The notes beneath the pieces were generated by a model, which saw only the letters and a list, made by a program, of their open reading frames with translations, was not told where the DNA came from and made no database searches. Below, piece by piece: positions 17,294 to 24,468 of a stretch of DNA of 64,000 nucleotides. Each line of letters begins with the position of its first letter. Within the stretch, counting starts at the first letter, position 1. This stretch comes from Cupriavidus pauculus (GTDB lineage Bacteria > Pseudomonadota > Gammaproteobacteria > Burkholderiales > Burkholderiaceae). The stretch is taken from contig NZ_CP044067.1 of assembly GCF_008693385.1 (NCBI RefSeq), forward strand, positions 1 to 64,000, written 5' to 3'. The position numbers were made by a program, and so were the translations under genes.

Positions 17294-18559
17294 ATGAAAA
17301 ACCTCGATATCGATCAACGCCGATCCCTGGCCACGCCGCGCGGTGTCGGCGTGATGTGCGACTTCTATGCGGATCGCGCCGAGAACGCGACGCTGTGGGA
17401 CATCGAAGGCCGCGCCTTCACGGACTTCGCGGCCGGTATCGCGGTGCTCAACACGGGCCATCGCCATCCGCGCGTGGTGGAGGCCATTACCGCGCAGCTC
17501 GGGCGCTTTACCCATACGGCCTATCAGATCGTGCCGTACCAGAGCTATGTCGCGCTGGCCGAGCGCATCAACGCGCTGGTGCCGATCTCGGGCGTCAGGA
17601 AGACCGCGCTGTTCACGACCGGCGCGGAAGCCGTGGAGAACGCCATCAAGATTGCCCGCGCGCATACGGGCCGTCCGGGCGTGATCGCGTTCTCGGGCGC
17701 GTTCCATGGCCGCACGCTGCTCGGCATGGCGCTTACGGGCAAGGTGGTGCCGTACAAGGTCGGCTTCGGTCCGTTCCCGGCGGACGTGTATCACGCGCCG
17801 TTCCCGAACGCGCTGCGCGGCGTGACCACGGCGCAGGCGCTCGCGGATCTGGAGTCGCTGTTCAAGACCGATATCGATCCCTCGCGCGTGGCGGCCATCA
17901 TCCTCGAGCCGGTGCAGGGCGAGGGTGGTTTCCATCCGGCTCCGGCGGACTTTATGCGGGGTCTGCGCGCCGTGTGCGATCGCCATGGCATCGTGCTGAT
18001 CGCCGACGAGGTGCAGACCGGTTTCGCGCGCACGGGCAAGCTGTTCGCGATGTCGCACTACGACGTGGAGCCGGACCTGATCACGATGGCCAAGAGCCTC
18101 GCGGGCGGGATGCCGCTTTCCGCGGTCAGCGGCCGCGCGCAGATCATGGACGCGCCGCAGGCCGGCGGGCTGGGCGGCACCTACGCGGGCAATCCGCTGG
18201 CCGTCGCGGCGGCCCATGCGGTCATCGATGCCATTACCGAAGAGAAGCTCTGCGACCGCGCCGCCGCGCTCGGTGCGCAGTTGACCGAGCATTTGCAATC
18301 GCTGCGCCCGCGCTGCCCCGCGCTCGCGGAAGTGCGCGGCCTCGGGTCGATGATCGCCGCCGAGTTCACGGACCCGGCCACCGGTGCGCCCAGCGCCGAG
18401 GCGGCAAAACGCGTCCAGACCCGCGCGCTGGAAGCGGGCCTGATCCTGCTGACGTGCGGCGTCCACGGCAACGTGATCCGCTTCCTGTATCCGCTGACGA
18501 TTCCGCAGGCGCAGTTCGATGCGGCATTGGCGGTACTGGCGACGGCCCTGGCCGGGTAG
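17294..18559 (+). CDS. gabT: 4-aminobutyrate aminotransferase
   Basis: This 421-residue class III PLP aminotransferase transfers the amino group of GABA to 2-oxoglutarate, giving succinate semialdehyde and glutamate. It parallels E. coli GabT along its whole length: QRRSLATPRGVGV, DFAAGIAVLNTGH, TTGAEAVENAIKIAR, LEPVQGEGGF, LIADEVQTGFARTG, the PLP lysine in TMAKSLAGGMPLSAV, and GGLGGTYAGNPLA. The start at 17294 aligns with the GabT N-terminus. No succinate-semialdehyde dehydrogenase (gabD) is adjacent. The divergent GabR-like gene is the probable activator. Confidence 0.9.
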   Translation: MKNLDIDQRRSLATPRGVGVMCDFYADRAENATLWDIEGRAFTDFAAGIAVLNTGHRHPRVVEAITAQLGRFTHTAYQIVPYQSYVALAERINALVPISGVRKTALFTTGAEAVENAIKIARAHTGRPGVIAFSGAFHGRTLLGMALTGKVVPYKVGFGPFPADVYHAPFPNALRGVTTAQALADLESLFKTDIDPSRVAAIILEPVQGEGGFHPAPADFMRGLRAVCDRHGIVLIADEVQTGFARTGKLFAMSHYDVEPDLITMAKSLAGGMPLSAVSGRAQIMDAPQAGGLGGTYAGNPLAVAAAHAVIDAITEEKLCDRAAALGAQLTEHLQSLRPRCPALAEVRGLGSMIAAEFTDPATGAPSAEAAKRVQTRALEAGLILLTCGVHGNVIRFLYPLTIPQAQFDAALAVLATALAG

Positions 18560-18630
18560 GTCGCCGCGGGCGACCGGACTTTCGTCGTTTATGCTGGCGC
18601 AAAACCTGAAGTCCGGCCCAAGGAGACCGC

Positions 18631-19053
18631 ATGGCACCGACCGACTCGCAACTTGCCGCCCCGGCATCGGCACTCATCGACGCGCGTATTCGTGAACTCG
18701 ACGACTGGCGCGGCGAAACCCTCGCGCGCCTCCGCGCCATCGTCCGCGCGGCCGCACCCGATGTCGTGGAGGAATGGAAATGGCGCGGCGTGCCGGTCTG
18801 GTCCGATCACGGCATCGTCTGCACGGGCGAAACCTACAAGGCCGCGGTCAAGATGACGTTCGCGAAGGGCGCGTCGCTCGACGACCCGTCGGGCCTGTTC
18901 AACGCGAGCCTCGAGGGCAATACGCGACGGGCCATCGATTTCCACGAAGGCGACACGATCGACGAGCCCGCGCTCGGTGCGCTGATCGCGGCGGCGGTGG
19001 CGCTGAACCGCGCCAGGATCGTCAAGCGCAGCAAAGGCGGCGGCAAATTGTAG
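18631..19053 (+). CDS. DUF1801 (YdhG-like) protein
   Basis: This 140-residue protein resembles the DUF1801/YdhG family. It has a helical start (IDARIRELDDWRGETLARLRAIVRAAAP) followed by VEEWKWRGVPVWSDHGIVCTGETYKAAVKMTFAKGASL, the family's core beta sheet, and a Lys/Arg-rich end. An AAGGAG site is well placed before ATG 18631. Its biochemical role is unknown. It stands alone between gabT and the toxin-antitoxin locus. Confidence 0.8.
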   Translation: MAPTDSQLAAPASALIDARIRELDDWRGETLARLRAIVRAAAPDVVEEWKWRGVPVWSDHGIVCTGETYKAAVKMTFAKGASLDDPSGLFNASLEGNTRRAIDFHEGDTIDEPALGALIAAAVALNRARIVKRSKGGGKL

Positions 19054-19118
19054 TGCGCGCGTAAGCGACTCTCGGGCACGCGCAACACAGATTGCAATAT
19101 CTCTCATATGGGAGTCTG

Positions 19119-19151
19119 TTGACTTCCATTCGAGACCATCTAGAATGGGAG
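19119..19151 (+). promoter_or_regulatory. Promoter with overlapping operator of the RES toxin-antitoxin locus
   Basis: A good sigma-70 promoter is visible: TTGACT (19119-19124), a 16-bp spacer, and TAGAAT (19141-19146). An imperfect inverted repeat, CTTCCATTC (19123-19131) and GAATGGGAG (19143-19151), overlaps both boxes. This is the expected arrangement for autorepression by the Xre/MbcA antitoxin. Confidence 0.65.
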
Positions 19152-19181
19152 CATCCAATCCACCAAACGAGAGCGTGCAAC

Positions 19182-19640
19182 ATGGCCAACACTTCCACGT
19201 CTGCACCCAGCGCAACTGGCTTAGGCACCCAGCCAGATGACTTCGATGTCTTCCTGAAGCAGATGGGCGCACTGGAGCAAAGACAAGTGATCCGTGAAGG
19301 TATGAACGCCGTGATGGTGGAGCGCGTGGCCAGGGAGCTGCTTCGCGTTCCGGTACAAACGCTACTCAGCGGTCTGGGCCTCCCCAGTTCCACCATGCTT
19401 CGCAAGATGTCGAAGCAGGAGCGTCTGTCCGCCCCCGAGTCCGACAAGGTCGCCCGTGTGCTGTACGTCCACGAACTGGCCACCGACGTCCTCGAGGACG
19501 CCACGCTCGCCTCGCAGTGGATGCAAAAGCCGCTGTTCGAACTCGACGGCATGAAGCCGCTCGAGGTCCTGGACTCCCAGCCGGGCTACGACCGGGTGCG
19601 GGACATCCTGACACGCGCGGCCTTTGGCATTCCGGTATGA
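19182..19640 (+). CDS. Xre/MbcA/ParS-type antitoxin (DUF2384) of a RES system
   Basis: This 152-residue antitoxin has a central Xre-like helix-turn-helix region (LLRVPVQTLLSGLGLPSSTMLRKMSKQERLSAPESDKVARV). The C-terminal DUF2384 domain ends in FELDGMKPLEVLDSQPGYDRVRDILTRAAFGIPV, the segment that plugs the RES active site in characterised pairs. ATG 19182 starts just after the promoter/operator. The stop overlaps the toxin start as ATGA. Confidence 0.9.
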   Translation: MANTSTSAPSATGLGTQPDDFDVFLKQMGALEQRQVIREGMNAVMVERVARELLRVPVQTLLSGLGLPSSTMLRKMSKQERLSAPESDKVARVLYVHELATDVLEDATLASQWMQKPLFELDGMKPLEVLDSQPGYDRVRDILTRAAFGIPV

Positions 19641-20107
19641 GGGTGTACCGCCTCGCCAAGGAAAAACCGGGACGCTACCAAGCGGACGACCTCAGCGGCA
19701 ACGGCGCCGCCCTCGCGGGCGGCCGCTGGAACCCCCGCGGCACGCGGGTCGTCTACACCTGCTGCAATCCATCGACCGCGGTGCTGGAGGCGCTGGTACA
19801 TCTGGGCGGCCTGATGCCGGCGGCCCAGCACTTCCTGGTGACCATCGACATCCCCGACGCATGCATCGCCAGCGCGTTCGTCCCGGACATTCCCCCCGAC
19901 TGGAACACCGCGGGCCAGGACCCAAGATCCACGATGGCCATCGGCCAGGCGTGGATCGAAAAGGGCAACCACCTGGCCATGAAAGTCCCCTCGATCGTCT
20001 GCCCGGCGGAGGTCAATCTGTTGCTCAATCCGTTGCATGCGGAGATGGATGCGGTCCGCGTGACCGATGTCTCCACCTTTACGTTCGATGCACGGTTGTT
20101 GGCCTGA
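19637..20107 (+). CDS. RES-domain toxin (MbcT/ParT-like)
   Basis: This 156-residue RES toxin has family members that deplete NAD+ or ADP-ribosylate targets. Hallmarks are the N-terminal MRVYRLAKEKPG, GGRWNPRGTRVVYTCCNPSTAVLEALVH (carrying the conserved Arg, Tyr and Glu), and the C-terminal SIVCPAEVNLLLNPLHAE segment with the Ser motif. It is coupled to the antitoxin by a 4-bp overlap. Its last 29 bases overlap, in convergent orientation, the 3' end of the lasso-peptide exporter gene. Confidence 0.9.
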   Translation: MRVYRLAKEKPGRYQADDLSGNGAALAGGRWNPRGTRVVYTCCNPSTAVLEALVHLGGLMPAAQHFLVTIDIPDACIASAFVPDIPPDWNTAGQDPRSTMAIGQAWIEKGNHLAMKVPSIVCPAEVNLLLNPLHAEMDAVRVTDVSTFTFDARLLA

Positions 20108-21794
20108 TGGTGTCCAGCGTGACGACGATATCGGCCATATCCAGCACCGCACTGCGGTGCGACACGATAATGACGGTGTCCGCATACGCTCGGATTGTTT
20201 TGAGTACGCGTGCTTCCTGAGCCAGATCGATCGATGACGTGGGCTCGTCGAGAATCAACGTACGGCATCCTTTCAATAGCGCCCGAGCGATGGCCAGACG
20301 TTGCTTCTCGCCGCCGGACAACGCGCGCGTTCCCTCGCCGACAGGCGCATTCAGGCCATCCTCCATGCCGTCGGCAAGCGCATCCAGTTCCAGATCGGCA
20401 AGGACTTTTCGCAGTGCCGGATCGCCAGGAGAACGTTCTAGTCCGTACAGCAGGTTCTCGCGCAGCGTACCGCGATTGATCGTCGGATGTTGAGGCGTGA
20501 CGGCGATCTGTGACAACGGGTCTGCAAAAGGACGCGCATAGACCAGATGCCCGTCAAAGCGGACCGTACCCTGATCGACGGGTTGCAAGCCCAGCATGAC
20601 GTTCAGGAGCGTCGACTTACCCGTTCCGGATTTGCCCATGATGGCGATGACTTGTCCGCGAGAGATGGTGAAGTTCGTTTGGCGCAAGATTGGGACGCCG
20701 TCTAGCGATAGCGACACATCTTTAAGTTCAAACAGAACGTTCTGGCTCGTGTCTTGCGTCGGTACCGCGGTTCGGATGGGCTCTGGTTCCACGCCGAGAT
20801 ACTGAAACCATGTGCTCATCGCAAGATAATGGCCCCGAAGCTGCATCAGGCTCGATGCGATCAGCGCGAACGGCATCGTCAGTTGTACGAGGTACGTCGC
20901 GACCATCACGAAGTCGCCGGCAGTGTATGCGCCCGCCTCCGCGCGATGGACCGCGTAGGTGAGCGTGATGACAAGGATCAGTCCGATGGCGCCAATCTGT
21001 ACCGCCATCAGCGAGGCCATCCGAGCGTTCGCGGCCATGATGTCCCGCTTGTGCTGCGAGAGCACGGCATGCAGTCCAGCCTCTTCTTCCCGATAGGCCG
21101 CGTTGATCCTGATGTCATAGAACTTCGCCAGACGTTCGGTCAGCCGTGAGGCCAGCTTGTTCTGGATGGCAAACAGTGAGGCATGCACATCCCGGCTTCG
21201 CAAAGCGATCCATACAGCCAGCGCGAACAGTAGCGCCATCGACATCAGGAACATGGTCGCGACGACGGCGTCCAGCCTTGCCCAAATGACGCCAAACACG
21301 ATCACGAGCTGGACTGCCACAGGCAGAATGGTCCAGAAGATGGCCTGGTTGATCTGGCCAAAGCTACTCATCGAGCGTCGGATCTCGGCGACGGTCTGGC
21401 CGAGATCGAGCGTCCGCTGCCGCGCATACGGCCATCGGATGATGCGCTGAAAGAAGCTCTCCGCGACGGCCGCATCGCATCGAACGAGGATAAAGGCGCT
21501 GACCAATCCTTTGGACCACTCCATGATGTTGGAAAGTGTCCAGGCCATGCCATAAGCGAGTGCCAGCAGATAGATCGGGAGCCAGCTCGCGACACCTCGC
21601 TCGCCGTGAACCGAAATCCGGTCAACGACGGCGCTCAGGAACACCGGGACCGATGCCGCGAGCATCGCCACACCGATCATCACGACGGAACAGAGCACCA
21701 GATGCCAGGGCAACGCCGGATAGACCGCCCTGATCAAATGGAATGCCCGGATATACGGGCTGATGAGGCCCGCCACAAGATGAGCAAAGGACAT
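20079..21794 (-). CDS. Lasso-peptide ABC exporter (D protein)
   Basis: This 571-residue ABC half-exporter has a six-span membrane domain (about 1-320). Its nucleotide-binding domain carries Walker A GKSGTGKST (387-395), signature LSGGEKQ (492-498), Walker B LILDEP (513-518) and the switch His in IIVSHRS. As the last gene of the lasso cluster it should export the mature peptide and confer self-immunity, like McjD. ATG 21794 lies ten bases after the B-gene stop and lacks a clear ribosome site, so translation is probably coupled. The frame is open further upstream but would read through the B gene. Confidence 0.88.
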   Translation of the reverse strand: MSFAHLVAGLISPYIRAFHLIRAVYPALPWHLVLCSVVMIGVAMLAASVPVFLSAVVDRISVHGERGVASWLPIYLLALAYGMAWTLSNIMEWSKGLVSAFILVRCDAAVAESFFQRIIRWPYARQRTLDLGQTVAEIRRSMSSFGQINQAIFWTILPVAVQLVIVFGVIWARLDAVVATMFLMSMALLFALAVWIALRSRDVHASLFAIQNKLASRLTERLAKFYDIRINAAYREEEAGLHAVLSQHKRDIMAANARMASLMAVQIGAIGLILVITLTYAVHRAEAGAYTAGDFVMVATYLVQLTMPFALIASSLMQLRGHYLAMSTWFQYLGVEPEPIRTAVPTQDTSQNVLFELKDVSLSLDGVPILRQTNFTISRGQVIAIMGKSGTGKSTLLNVMLGLQPVDQGTVRFDGHLVYARPFADPLSQIAVTPQHPTINRGTLRENLLYGLERSPGDPALRKVLADLELDALADGMEDGLNAPVGEGTRALSGGEKQRLAIARALLKGCRTLILDEPTSSIDLAQEARVLKTIRAYADTVIIVSHRSAVLDMADIVVTLDTIRPTTVHRT

Positions 21795-21804
21795 GGAGGG
21801 TAGT

Positions 21805-22488
21805 TCAGATCTGGAGAATTCTCGGCATGCGCGCGGGTAGATCCGGACTGTCCGCGACCACCCGGCCATCCACTTCAATCCAGGCGTGGGCAACAAAGTC
21901 GTATTTCTGAACCCCGATGTTGAACGTACAGTGCACGCCGTTATCGCAAAGCCGTCGATGCATGGCGAGCGAGAACTCGAGGCAAGCCGCGCTGGCGAAA
22001 GACCTTCGCGCGTACCATTTGATCTCGGAAGCAAGCCGCTCGATCTCGCGCCAGTCGTAACCAGCGGCGATGTCTGTACTTCTGGCATGACGGACGGCGT
22101 TCAGGGCCTCATGCAAGCCACGTCTGCGCAGTCGCATGACGGACGCCGACAGCGCGCAGGCGCTCCGAAAAAGACTCGCCGGCTTCCACGTCGTGACTTC
22201 ATGCAATGGCGTGTGACGCCACTGATGATTGCCGACTCCGTAGATTCCGATCGTCGGCGAAAATTCACGAACGCTTGCCGGTTGCGCCGCGCATTCAAGA
22301 ATCCCCGCCCTGTAGAGCTCCATCACGAGAGGAGAGACGCGCGCTGTCGTGAGCGCATGTTTGAGCAAGGCGCTGTCATCGATATCGAGGAGGACGTATG
22401 CATCATTGCGTTCGTCCAGGATTACCGCCTCGCGATCAACGAAGATGTGGTGCACATAGGGCGCGAAGGTCAGATGAAGATCAGGCAT
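21805..22488 (-). CDS. Lasso-peptide B protein: RRE domain fused to leader protease
   Basis: This 227-residue protein removes the leader peptide. Residues 1-70 look like the PqqD-like RiPP recognition element (IFVDREAVILDERNDAYVLLDI). Residues 100-227 are the transglutaminase-like B2 protease, with a Cys-His-Asp triad visible as Cys169 (ASAACLEFS), His201 (FVAHAWIEVDG) and Asp213 (VVADSPD). The fused form is typical of proteobacterial clusters such as those of microcin J25 and capistruin. Its ATG overlaps the stop of the cyclase gene by eight bases. Confidence 0.88.
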   Translation of the reverse strand: MPDLHLTFAPYVHHIFVDREAVILDERNDAYVLLDIDDSALLKHALTTARVSPLVMELYRAGILECAAQPASVREFSPTIGIYGVGNHQWRHTPLHEVTTWKPASLFRSACALSASVMRLRRRGLHEALNAVRHARSTDIAAGYDWREIERLASEIKWYARRSFASAACLEFSLAMHRRLCDNGVHCTFNIGVQKYDFVAHAWIEVDGRVVADSPDLPARMPRILQI

Positions 22489-23971
22489 GCTTCAGATTCT
22501 CCAGCGCTTTCAAGAGCAACTCCGCACACAGCAGGGTCATCAGGTCGTGCGGTACGCCCGCATACCCCATGGCACATCTTCGCAATGCTCGGTGTGCCGC
22601 TTCGATGTTGATCAATCCCTCGCCAGCGAGTCTTCCGTGGGCGATCATGTCTCGAAAGTCTGACTCCCGCGACCGGATGGCGCGTTGATAGGCGCCCGTC
22701 ATGTGCCCCTTGCCCTTGCGGAAAAAATCGCAATGTCCGTAACGCTGCTCGAGCCCCCGTCTAAGTGGATGACGCGAGTGCTCCGCATTGAATAATTCGT
22801 GATCCTGATACGCCAGCGCGCACCGGATCATCCTTGTGTCCGTAAACGGATGAATGGTCCGGACCTCGCCATCTCCATGGAAAGAAGCCGAGTTCTGCAC
22901 GATGGCCTCACGAATCAAAGCATGCCGCCTGTGAAGCTTGGCACCGCCCTCGCGAGCAAGCGGTTGCAAAGCTCTCGCATACGCGCTGAGCAGTGCGGAG
23001 CGGTGTACTGCGCGACCGTAGGCATGCCACATGACGCGAAGCGGATCGATGCCGTAGAGCGACCTGTAAGCGCGCCAGGCGCTCGCGGTTTTCGACGGGG
23101 TGCGCCGCAGTATGCTCAGCAGCACCTCAGCCGGCACGGGGTCCAGAAAAACCTGATCTCCACCATGTCCATTGATCGTGCTGAACGGCGCGCCCCGGAA
23201 ATGGCTGCGGAGCGCTTCCTGTCGGTTGTCCATCACGCCTCTGAACGCGAGGGCTGAGGTCGGCATGCCGGGTATGCTGCGCGATGGCACGTTGAGCAGC
23301 AATCTGTCATCGATCAGCACGACGATGTGCTCGACCTTTAGCTGTTTCGCGATGCGCTGCGCCCATTCGAGGTCGTCCGGTGCGCTGCCATGGGGGTCAT
23401 GCCAGGTACAGGCTACCAGGCGACGCGCCGCCAATGCCCGCACCGCGTGGAGAATGGCTGTGGAATCCAGGCCCCCGGAGAAATCGATACCGACAAGGGC
23501 GTCTGATTCCACCGATGCGACGATGTCCTGCAATACCTCGGCAGGGTTTTGCCTCGTCGTGTCGCGCAGGCTGTCGTACGCCCACGCGACACTGATCGTA
23601 CCGTTGATGTAGCGGACCGTCGTGCCCGCAGGGAAAGACCGCAGACCCGCGAACAGCGTCTCGTGCAAGCCGTTACGGTTCTCGATAAACCTGACGGCGC
23701 TTAGCGGACGCAATACCAATGGCGCGGCATGCGCAATACGCTCGAGACTTTGCGACACATAGACGGACGCGCCCTCCGACATCACGTAGAGAAGTCGGCC
23801 ACTGCCTTCCGGAATTGCAATCTCGAAATCGGAGGGTTCCGATACTGTGACCATGGGCTTCGAGACGACGGAAGGGCCTGGTGGGGGAGGGCCTTCGATC
23901 ATGATGGCCGGCCCGTCACGTCGAAGCCTGACCATGTCATTGGCGCCGACATGCAGCACGGAGGTCCGCAC
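22481..23971 (-). CDS. Lasso-peptide macrolactam synthetase (C protein, asparagine-synthase-like)
   Basis: This 496-residue enzyme adenylates the ring-forming Glu side chain of the core peptide and closes the isopeptide bond with the N-terminal Gly. The C-terminal asparagine synthase domain shows the PP-loop SGGLDS (165-170), and later INGHGGDQVFLD and RKGKGHMTGAYQRAIR. The N-terminal region lacks the Cys2 of active glutaminase domains, as expected for lasso cyclases. The start is taken as GTG 23971, nine bases after the precursor stop; an in-frame ATG at codon 13 is also possible. It lies directly downstream of the precursor gene. Confidence 0.88.
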   Translation of the reverse strand: MRTSVLHVGANDMVRLRRDGPAIMIEGPPPPGPSVVSKPMVTVSEPSDFEIAIPEGSGRLLYVMSEGASVYVSQSLERIAHAAPLVLRPLSAVRFIENRNGLHETLFAGLRSFPAGTTVRYINGTISVAWAYDSLRDTTRQNPAEVLQDIVASVESDALVGIDFSGGLDSTAILHAVRALAARRLVACTWHDPHGSAPDDLEWAQRIAKQLKVEHIVVLIDDRLLLNVPSRSIPGMPTSALAFRGVMDNRQEALRSHFRGAPFSTINGHGGDQVFLDPVPAEVLLSILRRTPSKTASAWRAYRSLYGIDPLRVMWHAYGRAVHRSALLSAYARALQPLAREGGAKLHRRHALIREAIVQNSASFHGDGEVRTIHPFTDTRMIRCALAYQDHELFNAEHSRHPLRRGLEQRYGHCDFFRKGKGHMTGAYQRAIRSRESDFRDMIAHGRLAGEGLINIEAAHRALRRCAMGYAGVPHDLMTLLCAELLLKALENLKHA

Positions 23972-23980
23972 AGCGACGGC

Positions 23981-24106
23981 TCAATGCCAGGGCATGGGCA
24001 CCTCATAGACGCCGTAAGCGCCCTCGATGATCGAGCCCCCCGGTTTGCCTCGGGTATTCCTGGAGGCCTTGATGACGACCAGACGGTTCCACAGGGACTT
24101 CACCAT
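23981..24106 (-). CDS. Lasso-peptide precursor (A gene)
   Basis: This 41-residue precursor is too short for ordinary gene calling. ATG 24106-24104 is preceded by a strong AGGAGG eight bases upstream. The predicted leader is residues 1-19 (MVKSLWNRLVVIKASRNTR) and has the conserved Thr at position -2. The predicted core is residues 20-41: it begins GKPGGSIIE, continues GAYGVYEV and ends PMPWH. Gly1 and Glu9 are spaced for a nine-residue macrolactam. The start resembles capistruin, which begins G-T-P-G and also closes on an acidic residue 9. Tyr12, Tyr15, Trp21 and His22 are candidate bulky plugs. Cyclase, protease and exporter genes follow on the same strand. Confidence 0.88.
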   Translation of the reverse strand: MVKSLWNRLVVIKASRNTRGKPGGSIIEGAYGVYEVPMPWH

Positions 24107-24228
24107 GTTCACATCCTCCTTCCATTGGACAGGCAATTCGCTGGGTGCTGGCGCAATGGTAGTGAATGAAACAGAAAAGTGAAGCATTGAGCCCATATTT
24201 AAGCAATACGCTATGCGTCCGGCACGAG
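24107..24228 (-). promoter_or_regulatory. Promoter region of the lasso cluster
   Basis: This 122-bp stretch is AT-rich compared with its surroundings and lies between the KTSC gene and the precursor. It contains the precursor ribosome site (24115-24120). I cannot name -35 and -10 boxes with confidence; AT-rich TTGCTTAAATAT occurs on the minus strand about 100 bases before the start. Confidence 0.4.
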
Positions 24229-24459
24229 TTACCACCGCTTCGCATAGTTGTCCCTGACAGTTCTCGATATATACGTACACAGCCCGCGCCCCGCGGCCGC
24301 CAATCGTTTCATCTCGTCCACCATTGCCTTGCCCGGCCGGTCATGGTCATAGAGATAGTGGCGATAGGTGCCGGATTGGAAGACCACGTGGATCGCGTCG
24401 TCCGTGATGTCGTAGCGCGCGATATTCGAGGTGCCGCTGAGGTTTCGGTAGGTTTTCAT
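24229..24459 (-). CDS. Small KTSC-domain-like protein
   Basis: This 76-residue protein (MKTYRNLSGTSNIARYDITD at the start, then IHVVFQSGTYRHYLYDHDRPG and a final Arg/Lys-rich tail) has the beta-sheet pattern and SGTYRHY core of KTSC-type domains. Function is unknown. It starts nine bases after the stop of the BrkB-like gene on the same strand and ends 122 bases before the lasso precursor. A link with either neighbour is unproven. Confidence 0.6.
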   Translation of the reverse strand: MKTYRNLSGTSNIARYDITDDAIHVVFQSGTYRHYLYDHDRPGKAMVDEMKRLAAAGRGLCTYISRTVRDNYAKRW

Positions 24460-24468
24460 GTTGCGCCG

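Noticed and set aside
23981..24049. Lasso core beginning at Gly4 or Gly5 of the proposed core
   Set aside because: From those residues the only nearby acid would be at position 6 or 5, too close for a threadable ring, and the leader Thr would no longer be at -2.
23981..24280. The 99-residue frame containing the lasso precursor as one long protein
   Set aside because: The internal ATG at 24106 has a strong AGGAGG at the right distance and gives a normal leader. The longer frame has no ribosome site and overlaps the KTSC gene.
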